From an uncultured Clostridia bacterium (GTDB lineage Bacteria; Bacillota; Clostridia; Oscillospirales; Acutalibacteraceae): DNA of 21,979 nucleotides. Positions 1 through 8,058 of the stretch are shown piece by piece. Within the stretch, counting starts at the first letter, position 1; every line of letters begins with the position of its first letter. The DNA lies in NCBI GenBank assembly GCA_937892525.1, contig CALAEV010000049.1, positions 1-21,979 on the forward strand, given 5' to 3'. The notes under the pieces are model-generated. The model saw only the letters and a program-made list of their open reading frames with translations, searched no databases and was not told where the DNA came from. Made by a program: the position numbers and the translations under genes.

Positions 1-720
1 AAATGTAAATATCTTTTTGATAACCGTTACGGCACAGGGCAGTCTGTATGGGATGGTATTAATCGCACAACAAACCTTATTGTTGCAGGCAAAAAAGTTG
101 TGGTTGCAGGTTACGGTTGGTGTGGCAAAGGCGTTGCGATGCGTGCAAATGCACTTGGCGCACAGGTTATTGTTACTGAAATTGACCCTATTAAGGCTAT
201 GGAAGCGCGAATGGACGGTTTCTCTGTAATGGAAATGGTTGATGCAGCAAAAGAGGGTGACTTTTTTGTTACTGTTACAGGTTGCAAAGATGTTATCACA
301 AAAAAAGCTTTCGAGAATATGAAAGACGGTGCAATTTGCTGTAATGCAGGTCATTTTAACGTTGAAATTAATCTTCCTGACCTTGAGAATATGGCAATTG
401 AGGTTAAAGAGCAAAGAAACAACATTATGGGTTATGTTCTCCCTGACGGCAGAACAATCAGCGTGATTGCAGAAGGTCGTCTTGTAAACCTTGCTGCCGG
501 TGACGGTCACCCTGCCGAAATTATGGATATGAGCTTCTCTATTCAGGCTCTTTGTGCAGAATATATTGTTAAAAATCACAATAATTTAACTGCATCAGTT
601 ATTGATGTTCCTGAAGAAATTGACAAAAAGGTTGCTCTTCGCAAGCTTAACAGTTGGGGAACAGAAATTGACGTTTTAACTCCTGAACAAGAAAAATATG
701 TAAACAGTTGGAATGTGTAA
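1..720 (+). CDS. ahcY: Adenosylhomocysteinase (S-adenosyl-L-homocysteine hydrolase), 3' part
   Basis: This cytoplasmic NAD-dependent enzyme splits S-adenosylhomocysteine into adenosine and homocysteine and so recycles the product of SAM-dependent methylation. The reading frame is open from base 1, so the start and the N-terminal substrate domain lie outside the window; 239 residues are seen. The frame opens with FDNRYGTGQS, a family signature, followed by the NAD-binding glycine motif GYGWCGKG at residues 38-45 of this fragment, and later GHFNVEI and VLPDGR. The C terminus ends in YVNSWNV, without the KPDHYRY tail of many bacterial and eukaryotic homologues; a short tail is, to my knowledge, common in the clostridial/archaeal type. 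The next gene starts 2 bases after the stop, suggesting cotranscription. Identity is very secure; only the 5' end is missing. Confidence 0.97.
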   Translation, partial: KCKYLFDNRYGTGQSVWDGINRTTNLIVAGKKVVVAGYGWCGKGVAMRANALGAQVIVTEIDPIKAMEARMDGFSVMEMVDAAKEGDFFVTVTGCKDVITKKAFENMKDGAICCNAGHFNVEINLPDLENMAIEVKEQRNNIMGYVLPDGRTISVIAEGRLVNLAAGDGHPAEIMDMSFSIQALCAEYIVKNHNNLTASVIDVPEEIDKKVALRKLNSWGTEIDVLTPEQEKYVNSWNV

Positions 721-722
721 AA

Positions 723-1658
723 ATGAACGATAATTATTTCAGATATTCATACGAAAAGTGTCCTGTTTGTGAAAAAAAGTTCACAAACAATGACGATATT
801 GTGGTTTGTCCTTTATGTGGCACTCCACATCATCGCGACTGCTATAAGCAAAACGGTGAATGTGGAAATTACGAAAAGCATAACGAGGGCTTTCGTTGGA
901 CACCATCCAAAGAAAACAAACGTGTAACAGAAGATACTGCTCCGTTGCCACCATTGGATAATTTGGCTGAAAACAACCAGCAAAGCCCACCACAGCCAAG
1001 CGCATTTTTTGGTGCAAATCCACTTTCTCAATTCCCACCAGAAATTGAAGATGGTGTTTCAACAGAAGATGTTGCAGGATTTGTGCAGATTAACGCAATT
1101 AAATACATTCGTAACTTCTTCTATACAAAATCCAACAAAAAGACTTTCAGTTGGGCAGCATTTTTCTTTACTCCATATTGGTTTTTCTATAGAAAAATGT
1201 ATAAACTTGGTGCAATTTTTATGGCACTTACACTCTTGTTAACAGTTGGATTTAATCTTCTGCCACCTGTACAGACTCTTTACAATGATATGACAGAATG
1301 GACAGAAAAATACAACATTGAAAATACAGAAGAGTTTACAGAAGAAGACCTTCAACAAGCATATAAAGAGCAACAGGAATTTATCCTTGGCAATCCCACA
1401 GGTGTAATATTAATGTTTACGCAGGGTGCTCTTTCACTTGCATTGCAGATTTTTGTTGGCTTTAAAGCAAACAAATGGTATTACAACCACACGATTGCAA
1501 ACATTAAAAAAATTAAATCAGAAGAAACTGACAAGCAAAAACAAAAACTTCTTTTCTTCAAAGCAGGTGGCGCATCAGTTGGCGCTACATTCCTTGCAGT
1601 TCTTGTAAACAATATGATTGTTATGGCAATTGAAATGCTGTTAACATATATAAAATAG
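723..1658 (+). CDS. Membrane protein with N-terminal RING-like zinc domain and DUF2628-type region
   Basis: Function unknown. The 311-residue product starts with a cysteine/histidine cluster that looks like a prokaryotic RING finger: Cys13, Cys16, Cys29, Cys32, His36/His37, Cys40 and Cys47, spaced to bind zinc. A proline-rich linker (about 65-110) follows. Then comes an aromatic segment, FSWAAFFFTPYWFFYRKMY (142-160), typical of DUF2628 proteins, and hydrophobic stretches near 160-182, 226-248 and 280-307, so it is an integral membrane protein. I chose the ATG at 723 because the Cys cluster follows directly; an in-frame TTG at 708 would overlap ahcY and has no better ribosome binding site. 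It lies between ahcY and galU with short gaps, probably in one transcript, but nothing ties it to either pathway. The two-domain architecture is well supported; a role in envelope quality control or signalling is only a guess. Confidence 0.85.
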   Translation: MNDNYFRYSYEKCPVCEKKFTNNDDIVVCPLCGTPHHRDCYKQNGECGNYEKHNEGFRWTPSKENKRVTEDTAPLPPLDNLAENNQQSPPQPSAFFGANPLSQFPPEIEDGVSTEDVAGFVQINAIKYIRNFFYTKSNKKTFSWAAFFFTPYWFFYRKMYKLGAIFMALTLLLTVGFNLLPPVQTLYNDMTEWTEKYNIENTEEFTEEDLQQAYKEQQEFILGNPTGVILMFTQGALSLALQIFVGFKANKWYYNHTIANIKKIKSEETDKQKQKLLFFKAGGASVGATFLAVLVNNMIVMAIEMLLTYIK

Positions 1659-1670
1659 GAGATTGGTATT

Positions 1671-2546
1671 ATGAAAATTACAAAGGCAATTATTCCTGCA
1701 GCAGGTCTTGGCACAAGAGTTTTACCTGCATCAAAGGCAGTTCCAAAGGAAATGCTTAATATTGTTGATAAACCTGCAATTCAGTATCTTGTTGAAGAGG
1801 CTGCAAAATCAGGTATCACAGATGTACTTATCATCACAAACCGTGGTAAAGGTGTTATTGAAGACCACTTTGACCACGCTTATGAGCTTGAGGACAAATT
1901 AAGCCGTAATCCTGATAAGAAAGAGCTTTACGAATCTGTTCTTGAGTGTTCACAGCTTTGCAACACATATTTTCTTCGTCAGAAAGAAACAGGTGGCCTT
2001 GGTCACGCAGTTCTTTGTGCAAAGAATTTCGTAGGTAACGAGCCATTTGCAATTCTTTATGGCGATGACGTTTTCATTTCTGACAAAGAGCCTGTTACAA
2101 AACAGCTTATTGATGCTTATGAAAAATACGGCAAAGGCGTTGTTGGTGTTAAAGAAGTTCCAACAAAAGATGTTACAAAGTATTGCTCACTTAAAGTTGA
2201 AGAAATTGAAGACAAGGTTTTCAACTGTACAGATATGATTGAAAAACCAAAGCCTGAAGAAATTTTCTCAAACTATTCAATTCTTGGTCGTGTTGTAATG
2301 CCACCTGAAATTTTTGACATTCTCGAAAACACACCAAAGGGCGCAGGCAACGAGCTTCAGCTTACAGACGCTATGAAAACTCTTGCACAGACAAAAGGTG
2401 TTATTGCTCTTGATTACTATGGCACACGCTATGATATGGGCAACAAGATGGGTATTATGAAAGCAAATTGCGAGGTTGCTCTTAACCACCCTGAAATTGC
2501 AGACGATTTCAAAGCATACATTAAAGAATTGGCAAAAACACTATAA
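1671..2546 (+). CDS. galU: UTP--glucose-1-phosphate uridylyltransferase
   Basis: Cytoplasmic nucleotidyltransferase that makes UDP-glucose from UTP and glucose 1-phosphate, feeding polysaccharide, glycolipid and teichoic-acid-type glycosylation. The 291-residue length is normal for bacterial GalU. The nucleotide-binding signature AAGLGTRVLPASKAVPKEML covers residues 9-28, and the sugar-nucleotide motif MIEKPKPEE and the product-side GAGNELQLTDA segment are present. The start is set by AGGAG about 8 bases upstream of ATG 1671. It follows the RING/DUF2628 gene by 12 bases and is the last gene of the plus-strand group, followed 13 bases later by a strong hairpin. A CpsB-type phosphatase lies about 9 kb away and could share the envelope-polysaccharide theme, but the two are not in one operon. 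Confidence 0.96.
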   Translation: MKITKAIIPAAGLGTRVLPASKAVPKEMLNIVDKPAIQYLVEEAAKSGITDVLIITNRGKGVIEDHFDHAYELEDKLSRNPDKKELYESVLECSQLCNTYFLRQKETGGLGHAVLCAKNFVGNEPFAILYGDDVFISDKEPVTKQLIDAYEKYGKGVVGVKEVPTKDVTKYCSLKVEEIEDKVFNCTDMIEKPKPEEIFSNYSILGRVVMPPEIFDILENTPKGAGNELQLTDAMKTLAQTKGVIALDYYGTRYDMGNKMGIMKANCEVALNHPEIADDFKAYIKELAKTL

Positions 2547-2559
2547 TTGAACATAAGTA

Positions 2560-2588
2560 AAGGGCAGTCGCTTCACGTGACTGCCCTT
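2560..2588. terminator. Bidirectional intrinsic terminator between galU and dapL
   Basis: A perfect 10-bp stem (AAGGGCAGTC with GACTGCCCTT) encloses a 9-base loop. On the plus strand it is followed by AATTTTTTG; on the minus strand by TTTACTT. It sits between two convergent genes and can end both galU and dapL transcripts, with the plus-strand U tract the better one. Confidence 0.85.
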
Positions 2589-2608
2589 AATTTTTTGTTT
2601 AATAATTT

Positions 2609-3823
2609 TTATTTGCAGAAATAATTTTTAATTCTTTCTACTGCTTTGATTGTGTTTTCTGTTGAGCCGAATGCTGTGAGTCGGAAGTAACCCTCGCCAC
2701 TTGGACCAAAGCCTTCGCCTGGTGTACCAACAACCTGAATGTTTTCAAGAAGTGTGTCGAAGAAATCCCAACTGCTCATTCCGTCAGGAGTTTTAAGCCA
2801 TACATAAGGTGAGTTTACTGCACCATAAACTGTAAAGCCACAATCTTTAAGTCCGTTATAAATAATCTTTGCATTATTCTGATAATATGCAATAATTTCA
2901 CGGATTTGCTTTTTACCCTCTTCACTATAACAAGCTTCTGCTGCACGCTGTGTGATATATGAAACACCATTAAACTTTGTTGCCTGACGACGAGCCCAAA
3001 GTGCATTAAGTTCAACACCGTCAACTTTAATGTCGTGTGGTACTACTGTATAACCACAGCGAACACCTGTAAAACCAGCAGTTTTTGAGAAGCTTCTGAA
3101 CTCGATTGCACAACTCTTTGCACCTTCGATTTCATAGATTGAATGTGGAACATCATCTTCAGTAATAAACGCCTCATAAGCAGAGTCAAAAAGGATTACT
3201 GCGCCGTTTTCGTTTGCATAGTCAACCCATTTTTTAAGCTCATCTCTTGTTGCAGCCATACCTGTTGGGTTGTTAGGGAAGCAAAGATAGATGATATCAA
3301 CTTTTTCTTTTGGAAGTTCAGGTAAGAAGTTATTCTCTGCAAGGCAAGGCATATAGTAGATATTTGTCCAGCCGTTTTCTGTCTTGTCGCCTGAACGACC
3401 ACTCATAACATTTGTATCAACATAAACAGGGTAAACAGGGTCGCAAACTGCAACCTTATTATCAGTTGAGAAAATGTCGCCAATATTACCACAGTCGCTC
3501 TTTGCACCGTCTGATACAAAGATTTCGCTATTGTCAAGTACAACGCCATACTTTTTATAATCGTTATCGTTGATTGCATTAAGAAGCCAATCATGACCAT
3601 ACTCTGGTGGATAACCCATAAATGTTTTTTCGTCTGCCATTTCGTCAACTGCTTTGTGCATAGCAGTAATACAAGCATCTGCAAGAGGACGAGTAACGTC
3701 GCCAATACCAAGACGAATAATCTGTTTGTCCGGGTTAGCAGCAGTATAAGCCTTTACCTTTTTTGCAATATTTGAGAAAAGGTAAGAACTTTGGATTTTT
3801 AAAAAGTTTTCATTTATTTTCAT
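2609..3823 (-). CDS. dapL: LL-diaminopimelate aminotransferase
   Basis: PLP enzyme of fold type I that converts tetrahydrodipicolinate and glutamate directly to LL-diaminopimelate, bypassing the DapD/DapC/DapE acyl routes of lysine and peptidoglycan synthesis. Diagnostic stretches are IIRLGIGDVTRPL near the N terminus, CFPNNPTG in the middle, and FRSFSKTAGF, whose lysine (residue 247 from this start) should carry PLP. Total length of 404 residues fits the family. Two adjacent ATGs are possible (3826 and 3823); the GGAGG at 3831-3835 is 7 bases from the second and only 4 from the first, so the second is preferred. It is the promoter-distal gene of the minus-strand group, 63 bases after dapF, which uses its product. 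No other lysine-branch gene (dapA, dapB) is in the window. Confidence 0.96.
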   Translation of the reverse strand: MKINENFLKIQSSYLFSNIAKKVKAYTAANPDKQIIRLGIGDVTRPLADACITAMHKAVDEMADEKTFMGYPPEYGHDWLLNAINDNDYKKYGVVLDNSEIFVSDGAKSDCGNIGDIFSTDNKVAVCDPVYPVYVDTNVMSGRSGDKTENGWTNIYYMPCLAENNFLPELPKEKVDIIYLCFPNNPTGMAATRDELKKWVDYANENGAVILFDSAYEAFITEDDVPHSIYEIEGAKSCAIEFRSFSKTAGFTGVRCGYTVVPHDIKVDGVELNALWARRQATKFNGVSYITQRAAEACYSEEGKKQIREIIAYYQNNAKIIYNGLKDCGFTVYGAVNSPYVWLKTPDGMSSWDFFDTLLENIQVVGTPGEGFGPSGEGYFRLTAFGSTENTIKAVERIKNYFCK

Positions 3824-3863
3824 CATTATTCCTCCAATAATGGATTTTTTGTTTTTTCATATG

Positions 3864-3898
3864 TTTCACAGGCGTGAGACTAACCACTACGCGTTTAT
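3864..3898 (-). repeat. Short intercistronic repeat, copy A (dapF-dapL junction)
   Basis: On the plus strand this reads TTTCACAGGC, ten variable bases, CCACTACGC, then GTTTAT. The same two conserved blocks at nearly the same spacing occur at 13424-13460, also between two minus-strand genes. Here the block supplies the dapF stop codon: the TAG is inside GCGTAGTGG on the minus strand. The variable middle can fold weakly (TCAC/GTGA around AGGC). Confidence 0.6.
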
Positions 3899-4720
3899 CT
3901 CGCCGTCAAAAACTTTGACTGCGTTTCCACTTAAATAAACGTTGTCGTTTTTATGCCATTTAACTGTTAAACTTCCACCTTTTGTGTGGATTTTGATTTC
4001 TTCGTTTTGTCTGCAAAATCCATTTAGCACACTTGCTACTGCCACAGCACACGCGCCTGTGCCACAAGCCAAGGTTTCGCCACTACCACGCTCCCACACA
4101 CGCATTTTAAGATTGTTGTTATCAACAATCTCAACAAACTCTGCGTTTATTCTTTCAGGGAACATTTCGTGGTTTTCAAAAAGTGGTCCGATTTTTTCTA
4201 AATTTAATTTATATATATCATTATAAAAAACTACGCAATGGGGATTGCCCATACTTACGCAAGTTATTTCATAATCCTTGTTTTCAATGTTAATAACTTT
4301 ATTTTTTACAATATTATCGCCGTATCGTGTGGGGATTTGCCTACCATTAAAAATTGGTTTTCCCATATTCACTTTGCCACCGACGGCTATTCCATTTTCA
4401 GTAAAAATCTCAACAAGTTTTATACCACTTAAAGTTTCAATTTTAATAACTGGTTTTTTAGTTTTATTATCATATATGTATTTTGCAACACAGCGTATTG
4501 CATTACCACACATTTTTGCCCTTGAACCGTCTGCATTATAGATATCCATAAAGCAATCGGCAACAGGCGACGGATTTATAAGCACAATACCGTCTGCACC
4601 TATTCCAAAATGTCTATCACTCAATTTTTTTGATAAATCTTTTGGATTTTCTACGGTTTCCGTAAAGCAGTCAATGTAAATATAATCATTTCCTGCCCCA
4701 TGCATTTTTGTAAATTTCAT
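3887..4720 (-). CDS. dapF: Diaminopimelate epimerase
   Basis: Cofactor-independent racemase that turns LL-diaminopimelate into meso-diaminopimelate, the lysine precursor and peptidoglycan cross-link residue; cytoplasmic. The catalytic cysteine pair is visible: Cys71 in AKMCGNAIRC and Cys219 in ETLACGTGACA. The N terminus MKFTKMHGAGNDY is the classical family start, so ATG 4720 is chosen over the in-frame ATG 4738, which would add MQWGLI. Length 277 residues is typical. The SD is a G-run (GTGGGGGC) about 6-8 bases upstream, and it lies inside the 3' arm of an 11-bp hairpin, suggesting structured translation control. The product of the next gene, dapL, is its substrate supplier. The last codons and stop fall in a short repeat shared with another intergenic region. 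Confidence 0.96.
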   Translation of the reverse strand: MKFTKMHGAGNDYIYIDCFTETVENPKDLSKKLSDRHFGIGADGIVLINPSPVADCFMDIYNADGSRAKMCGNAIRCVAKYIYDNKTKKPVIKIETLSGIKLVEIFTENGIAVGGKVNMGKPIFNGRQIPTRYGDNIVKNKVINIENKDYEITCVSMGNPHCVVFYNDIYKLNLEKIGPLFENHEMFPERINAEFVEIVDNNNLKMRVWERGSGETLACGTGACAVAVASVLNGFCRQNEEIKIHTKGGSLTVKWHKNDNVYLSGNAVKVFDGEINA

Positions 4721-4727
4721 TATAAGC

Positions 4728-4765
4728 CCCCACTGCATTATTTTTTTACATTTTATGCAGTGGGG
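4728..4765 (-). promoter_or_regulatory. Hairpin sequestering the dapF ribosome binding site
   Basis: A perfect 11-bp inverted repeat (CCCCACTGCAT with ATGCAGTGGGG) lies between glyA and dapF. In the minus-strand transcript the 3' arm contains the GTGGGG that serves as dapF Shine-Dalgarno, and the arm is followed by CTTATAATG, so there is no U tract and it is not a normal terminator. Expected effect: masking of the dapF start unless the helix is opened, or an RNA processing or stability element between glyA and dapF. Confidence 0.6.
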
Positions 4766-4776
4766 AGTCTAATTTA

Positions 4777-6030
4777 TTATTCGTATAATGGATATTTCTT
4801 GCAGATTTCTGCTACGCCGTTTTTAATGTATTCTTTTTTGTTTTCAAAATCAGTAGCGCAGAGATAAATGAATTCTGCAATTTTATCCATATCTTCTACA
4901 CCTAAGCCTCTTGTTGTAACTGCAGGTGTACCAAGACGGACACCACTTGTTACAAATGGCTTCTCGGGGTCGTTTGGAATAGCGTTTTTATTTGCAGTAA
5001 TGTGAACTTCGTCAAGTCTATGTTCAAGTTCTTTACCTGTAATGCCAACTGAACGAAGGTCAACAAGCATCAAGTGATTATCTGTACCACCTGAAACCAA
5101 GTTGATACCACGCTTTGTAAGACCGTCTGCAAGAGCTTTTGCATTGTCGATAACTCTTTGCTGGTAATTCTTGAAGTCATCACTTAATGCTTCGCCAAAG
5201 CAAACTGCTTTACCTGCGATAATGTGCATTAAAGGACCACCCTGTGTGCCTGGGAAGATTGCCTTATTGAACTGCATACCAAACTCTTCGTCTTTACAAA
5301 GGATAATACCACCACGAGGCCCGCGAAGAGTCTTATGAGTTGTTGAAGTAACAACATCTGCATAAGGTACAGGAGATGGATGAAGACCAGCAGCTACAAG
5401 ACCTGCAATGTGAGCCATATCAACCATAAAGTAAGCGCCTACATTATGAGCGATATTTGCCATTCTTTCAAAGTCGATTGTTCTTGGGTATGCTGATGCA
5501 CCTGCTACGATAAGCTTTGGCTGACATTCTTTTGCTTTCTGCTCAAAAGCATCATAATCAAGGAAGCCGTTTTCGTCAACGCCATAAGGAACGAAATTGT
5601 AGTATTTACCTGACATATTTACAGGTGAACCGTGTGTTAAGTGGCCACCCTCTGCAAGATTCATGCCCATAACAGTATCACCTGGGTTAATAAGAGCAAA
5701 ATATACTGCCATATTTGCCTGAGCGCCTGAATGTGGCTGAACATTAGCATAGTTTGCACCGAAAAGCTTTTTAAGACGGTCGCGTGCAATATCTTCTACA
5801 ATATCAACATGCTGACAACCGCCGTAATATCTTTTTCCCGGATAACCTTCTGCATACTTGTTTGTAAGCACGCTGCCCATTGCTGCCATAACTGCAGGAG
5901 AAACAATGTTTTCACTTGCAATAAGTTCAATATTTTCGCGTTGTCTTTTAAGTTCAAGACCCATAGCGACAGCTACTTCAGGGTCAGTATTGTTAATAAA
6001 TCCGATTGAATCGATTAAATTAGCAAACAT
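4777..6030 (-). CDS. glyA: Serine hydroxymethyltransferase
   Basis: PLP enzyme that interconverts serine plus tetrahydrofolate with glycine plus 5,10-methylene-tetrahydrofolate, the main source of one-carbon units for purines, thymidylate and methionine. The product has 417 residues, the usual length. The PLP-binding motif VVTSTTHKTLRGPRGG places the Schiff-base lysine at residue 233, and IELIASENIVS, YAEGYPGKRYYGG and SGAQAN are further signatures. The start ATG 6030 has AAGGAT upstream. It begins 16 bases after guaB ends, so guaB and glyA are very likely cotranscribed, joining purine synthesis with its one-carbon supply. An 11-bp hairpin begins 11 bases after its stop. Confidence 0.97.
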   Translation of the reverse strand: MFANLIDSIGFINNTDPEVAVAMGLELKRQRENIELIASENIVSPAVMAAMGSVLTNKYAEGYPGKRYYGGCQHVDIVEDIARDRLKKLFGANYANVQPHSGAQANMAVYFALINPGDTVMGMNLAEGGHLTHGSPVNMSGKYYNFVPYGVDENGFLDYDAFEQKAKECQPKLIVAGASAYPRTIDFERMANIAHNVGAYFMVDMAHIAGLVAAGLHPSPVPYADVVTSTTHKTLRGPRGGIILCKDEEFGMQFNKAIFPGTQGGPLMHIIAGKAVCFGEALSDDFKNYQQRVIDNAKALADGLTKRGINLVSGGTDNHLMLVDLRSVGITGKELEHRLDEVHITANKNAIPNDPEKPFVTSGVRLGTPAVTTRGLGVEDMDKIAEFIYLCATDFENKKEYIKNGVAEICKKYPLYE

Positions 6031-6046
6031 ATTTTCAAATCCTTAA

Positions 6047-7507
6047 TTAAATATTTCCTGAATAGTTAGGAGCTTCTTTTGTAATGTAAACGTCGTGTGG
6101 ATGGCTTTCTTTAAGACCTGCGTTTGTAATTCTGATAAACTTAGTCTTTGTTTTGAGTTCTTCGATTGTTGCGCAACCACAGTAACCCATACCTGCTTTA
6201 AGACCACCCATAAGCTGATAAATTGTGTCTGAAAGGAGTCCTTTGTAAGGAACACGTCCTTCAACGCCTTCTGGAACAAGTTTCTTATTATTTGCTTGGA
6301 AATATCTGTCTTTTGAGCCGTTGTTCATAGCAGCAATACTACCCATACCACGATAAACCTTGAACTGACGACCTTGGTAGATTTCGCTTTCACCTGGTGA
6401 TTCTTCACAACCTGCTACAAGTGAACCAACCATAATAGCAGAAGCACCTGCTGCAATAGCTTTAACGATTTCACCTGAATATTTAATACCACCGTCAGCA
6501 ATTACTGTGATACCGTGTTTTGCTGCTTCGTTTGCTGAATCATAAACTGCAGTAATCTGTGGAACACCGATACCTGCAACAACACGAGTTGTACAGATTG
6601 AACCAGGGCCGATACCAACCTTAACACAGTCTGCACCTGCATCAATAAGTGCTTTTGTTGCTTCTGCAGTTGCAATGTTACCACCGATAAGTGGAAGGTC
6701 AGGGTATGCTGCTTTAACTTTAGCAACAGCATTGATAATGCCGTGGCTATGACCGTGAGCTGAGTCAAGTGTAATCATATCTACACCTGCTTCAACAAGA
6801 GCTGCAACTCTGTCAAGTACGTCGGCAGTTGCACCAACAGCAGCACCACAAAGGAGACGACCCATTGAGTCTCTTGCAGAGTTAGGATACTTAACTGCTT
6901 TTTCAATATCTTTAATTGTGATAAGGCCTTTAAGGTAACCTGCTTCATCAACTAAAGGAAGTTTTTCAATCTTATGTTTCATAAGGATTTTCTTTGCTTC
7001 GTCGTGGCTTGTGCCAACAGGAGCAGTAACAAGACCTTCACTTGTCATATAATCCTTGATTTTACCACTGTAATCAGCAATAAATCTCATATCACGGTTT
7101 GTGAGAATACCAACGAGCTTGCCGTTTTCATCACATACAGGAACACCTGAAATTTTATAACGGTGCATAAGATTGTCTGCTTCCTGTACTGTATTTTCAG
7201 GAGATAAGAAGAATGGGTTGTTGATAACGCCGTTTTCACTTCTCTTAACCTTGTCAACCTGTGCCTTTTGAGCCTCGATTGACATATTCTTATGAATAAT
7301 ACCAATACCACCCTCACGAGCAATAGCAATAGCCATATTGCTTTCAGTAACTGTGTCCATAGCTGCTGTGAGTACCGGTGTGTTTAACTTGATTGTCTTT
7401 GTGAGCTGTGTTGAAATATCAACATCACTTGGAAGAACGTCGCTTTCTGCAGGAATGAGAAGCACGTCATCAAAGGTAAGACCTTCTTTTACAAACTTGT
7501 CTGTCAT
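6047..7507 (-). CDS. guaB: Inosine-5'-monophosphate dehydrogenase
   Basis: NAD-dependent enzyme that oxidises IMP to XMP, the committed step to guanine nucleotides. The 486-residue product has the TIM-barrel N-terminal stretch LTFDDVLLIPAESDVLP, a Bateman module of two CBS domains inserted at about 95-210 (nucleotide sensing), and then the active-site loop GIGPGSICTTRVV with catalytic Cys305. The C-terminal part carries the YRGMGS flap region. ATG 7507 is preceded by GGAG at good distance. It is separated from lysC by 77 bases containing a hairpin terminator, so its transcription comes either from read-through or from a promoter I could not identify. Confidence 0.97.
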   Translation of the reverse strand: MTDKFVKEGLTFDDVLLIPAESDVLPSDVDISTQLTKTIKLNTPVLTAAMDTVTESNMAIAIAREGGIGIIHKNMSIEAQKAQVDKVKRSENGVINNPFFLSPENTVQEADNLMHRYKISGVPVCDENGKLVGILTNRDMRFIADYSGKIKDYMTSEGLVTAPVGTSHDEAKKILMKHKIEKLPLVDEAGYLKGLITIKDIEKAVKYPNSARDSMGRLLCGAAVGATADVLDRVAALVEAGVDMITLDSAHGHSHGIINAVAKVKAAYPDLPLIGGNIATAEATKALIDAGADCVKVGIGPGSICTTRVVAGIGVPQITAVYDSANEAAKHGITVIADGGIKYSGEIVKAIAAGASAIMVGSLVAGCEESPGESEIYQGRQFKVYRGMGSIAAMNNGSKDRYFQANNKKLVPEGVEGRVPYKGLLSDTIYQLMGGLKAGMGYCGCATIEELKTKTKFIRITNAGLKESHPHDVYITKEAPNYSGNI

Positions 7508-7543
7508 ATATTTATCTCCTTCACTTTAAAAATCTTTATAAAA

Positions 7544-7571
7544 TAGAGAGAAACTTTTGGGTTTCTCTCTA
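7544..7571 (-). terminator. Hairpin terminator or attenuator after lysC
   Basis: Perfect 11-bp inverted repeat TAGAGAGAAAC/GTTTCTCTCTA with a 6-base loop, 13 bases after the lysC stop. In the minus-strand direction it is followed by TTTTATAAAG, a short interrupted U tract, so termination may be partial and allow read-through into guaB. Confidence 0.65.
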
Positions 7572-7584
7572 AAAATAGTCATAA

Positions 7585-8058
7585 TTACTCGGCAGGGAAA
7601 AATGCCTTGTGGATTGCACTAACTGCACGGTCAGCATCCTCAAGAGCGATAAGAACTGAAATTTTGATTTCACTAGTAGCAATCATATCAATATTGATGT
7701 CACGCTCGTAGAGAGCCTCAAACATTTTTGAAGCTGTTCCTGGGTGAGATTCCATACCTGCACCAACAATTGAAATTTTAGCAACTGATGTATCACAAAT
7801 AATGTCTTTATCTTCAATGTCAAAAACATTCTTTACACATTCAATTGTTTCTTCTGCATTACCCTTTGCAACTGTGAATGTAATATCTTTTGTGCTGTCG
7901 CGACCTACTGATTGCAAAATAATATCAACATTTATCTTGCGTTTTGCAAGAGCATCAAAAAGTTTAAAAGCAACACCTGGTGTGTTAGGAATTTTTGTAA
8001 CTGAAATACGTGCTACGTCTGTATCTTTTGTAACACCTCTGATAAGCATTTTTTCCAT
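7585..8058 (-). CDS. Internal translation start: predicted aspartokinase beta subunit
   Basis: Inside lysC, in the same frame, ATG at 8058 (codon 246, ...KEVTK-MEKML...) is preceded by a perfect AAGGAGG at 8067-8073 with 8 bases between. This would produce a 157-residue polypeptide consisting only of the two ACT domains. Bacillus subtilis aspartokinase II is known to be made this way, with a full-length alpha and an internally initiated beta chain of about this size, forming an alpha2-beta2 enzyme. The sequence shows the start signals; production of the protein is inferred. Confidence 0.75.
   Translation of the reverse strand: MEKMLIRGVTKDTDVARISVTKIPNTPGVAFKLFDALAKRKINVDIILQSVGRDSTKDITFTVAKGNAEETIECVKNVFDIEDKDIICDTSVAKISIVGAGMESHPGTASKMFEALYERDINIDMIATSEIKISVLIALEDADRAVSAIHKAFFPAE

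Noticed and set aside
7508..7545. Separate guaB promoter between the lysC terminator and the guaB start
   Set aside because: There is too little space and no -35/-10 pair; read-through or a promoter within lysC is more likely.
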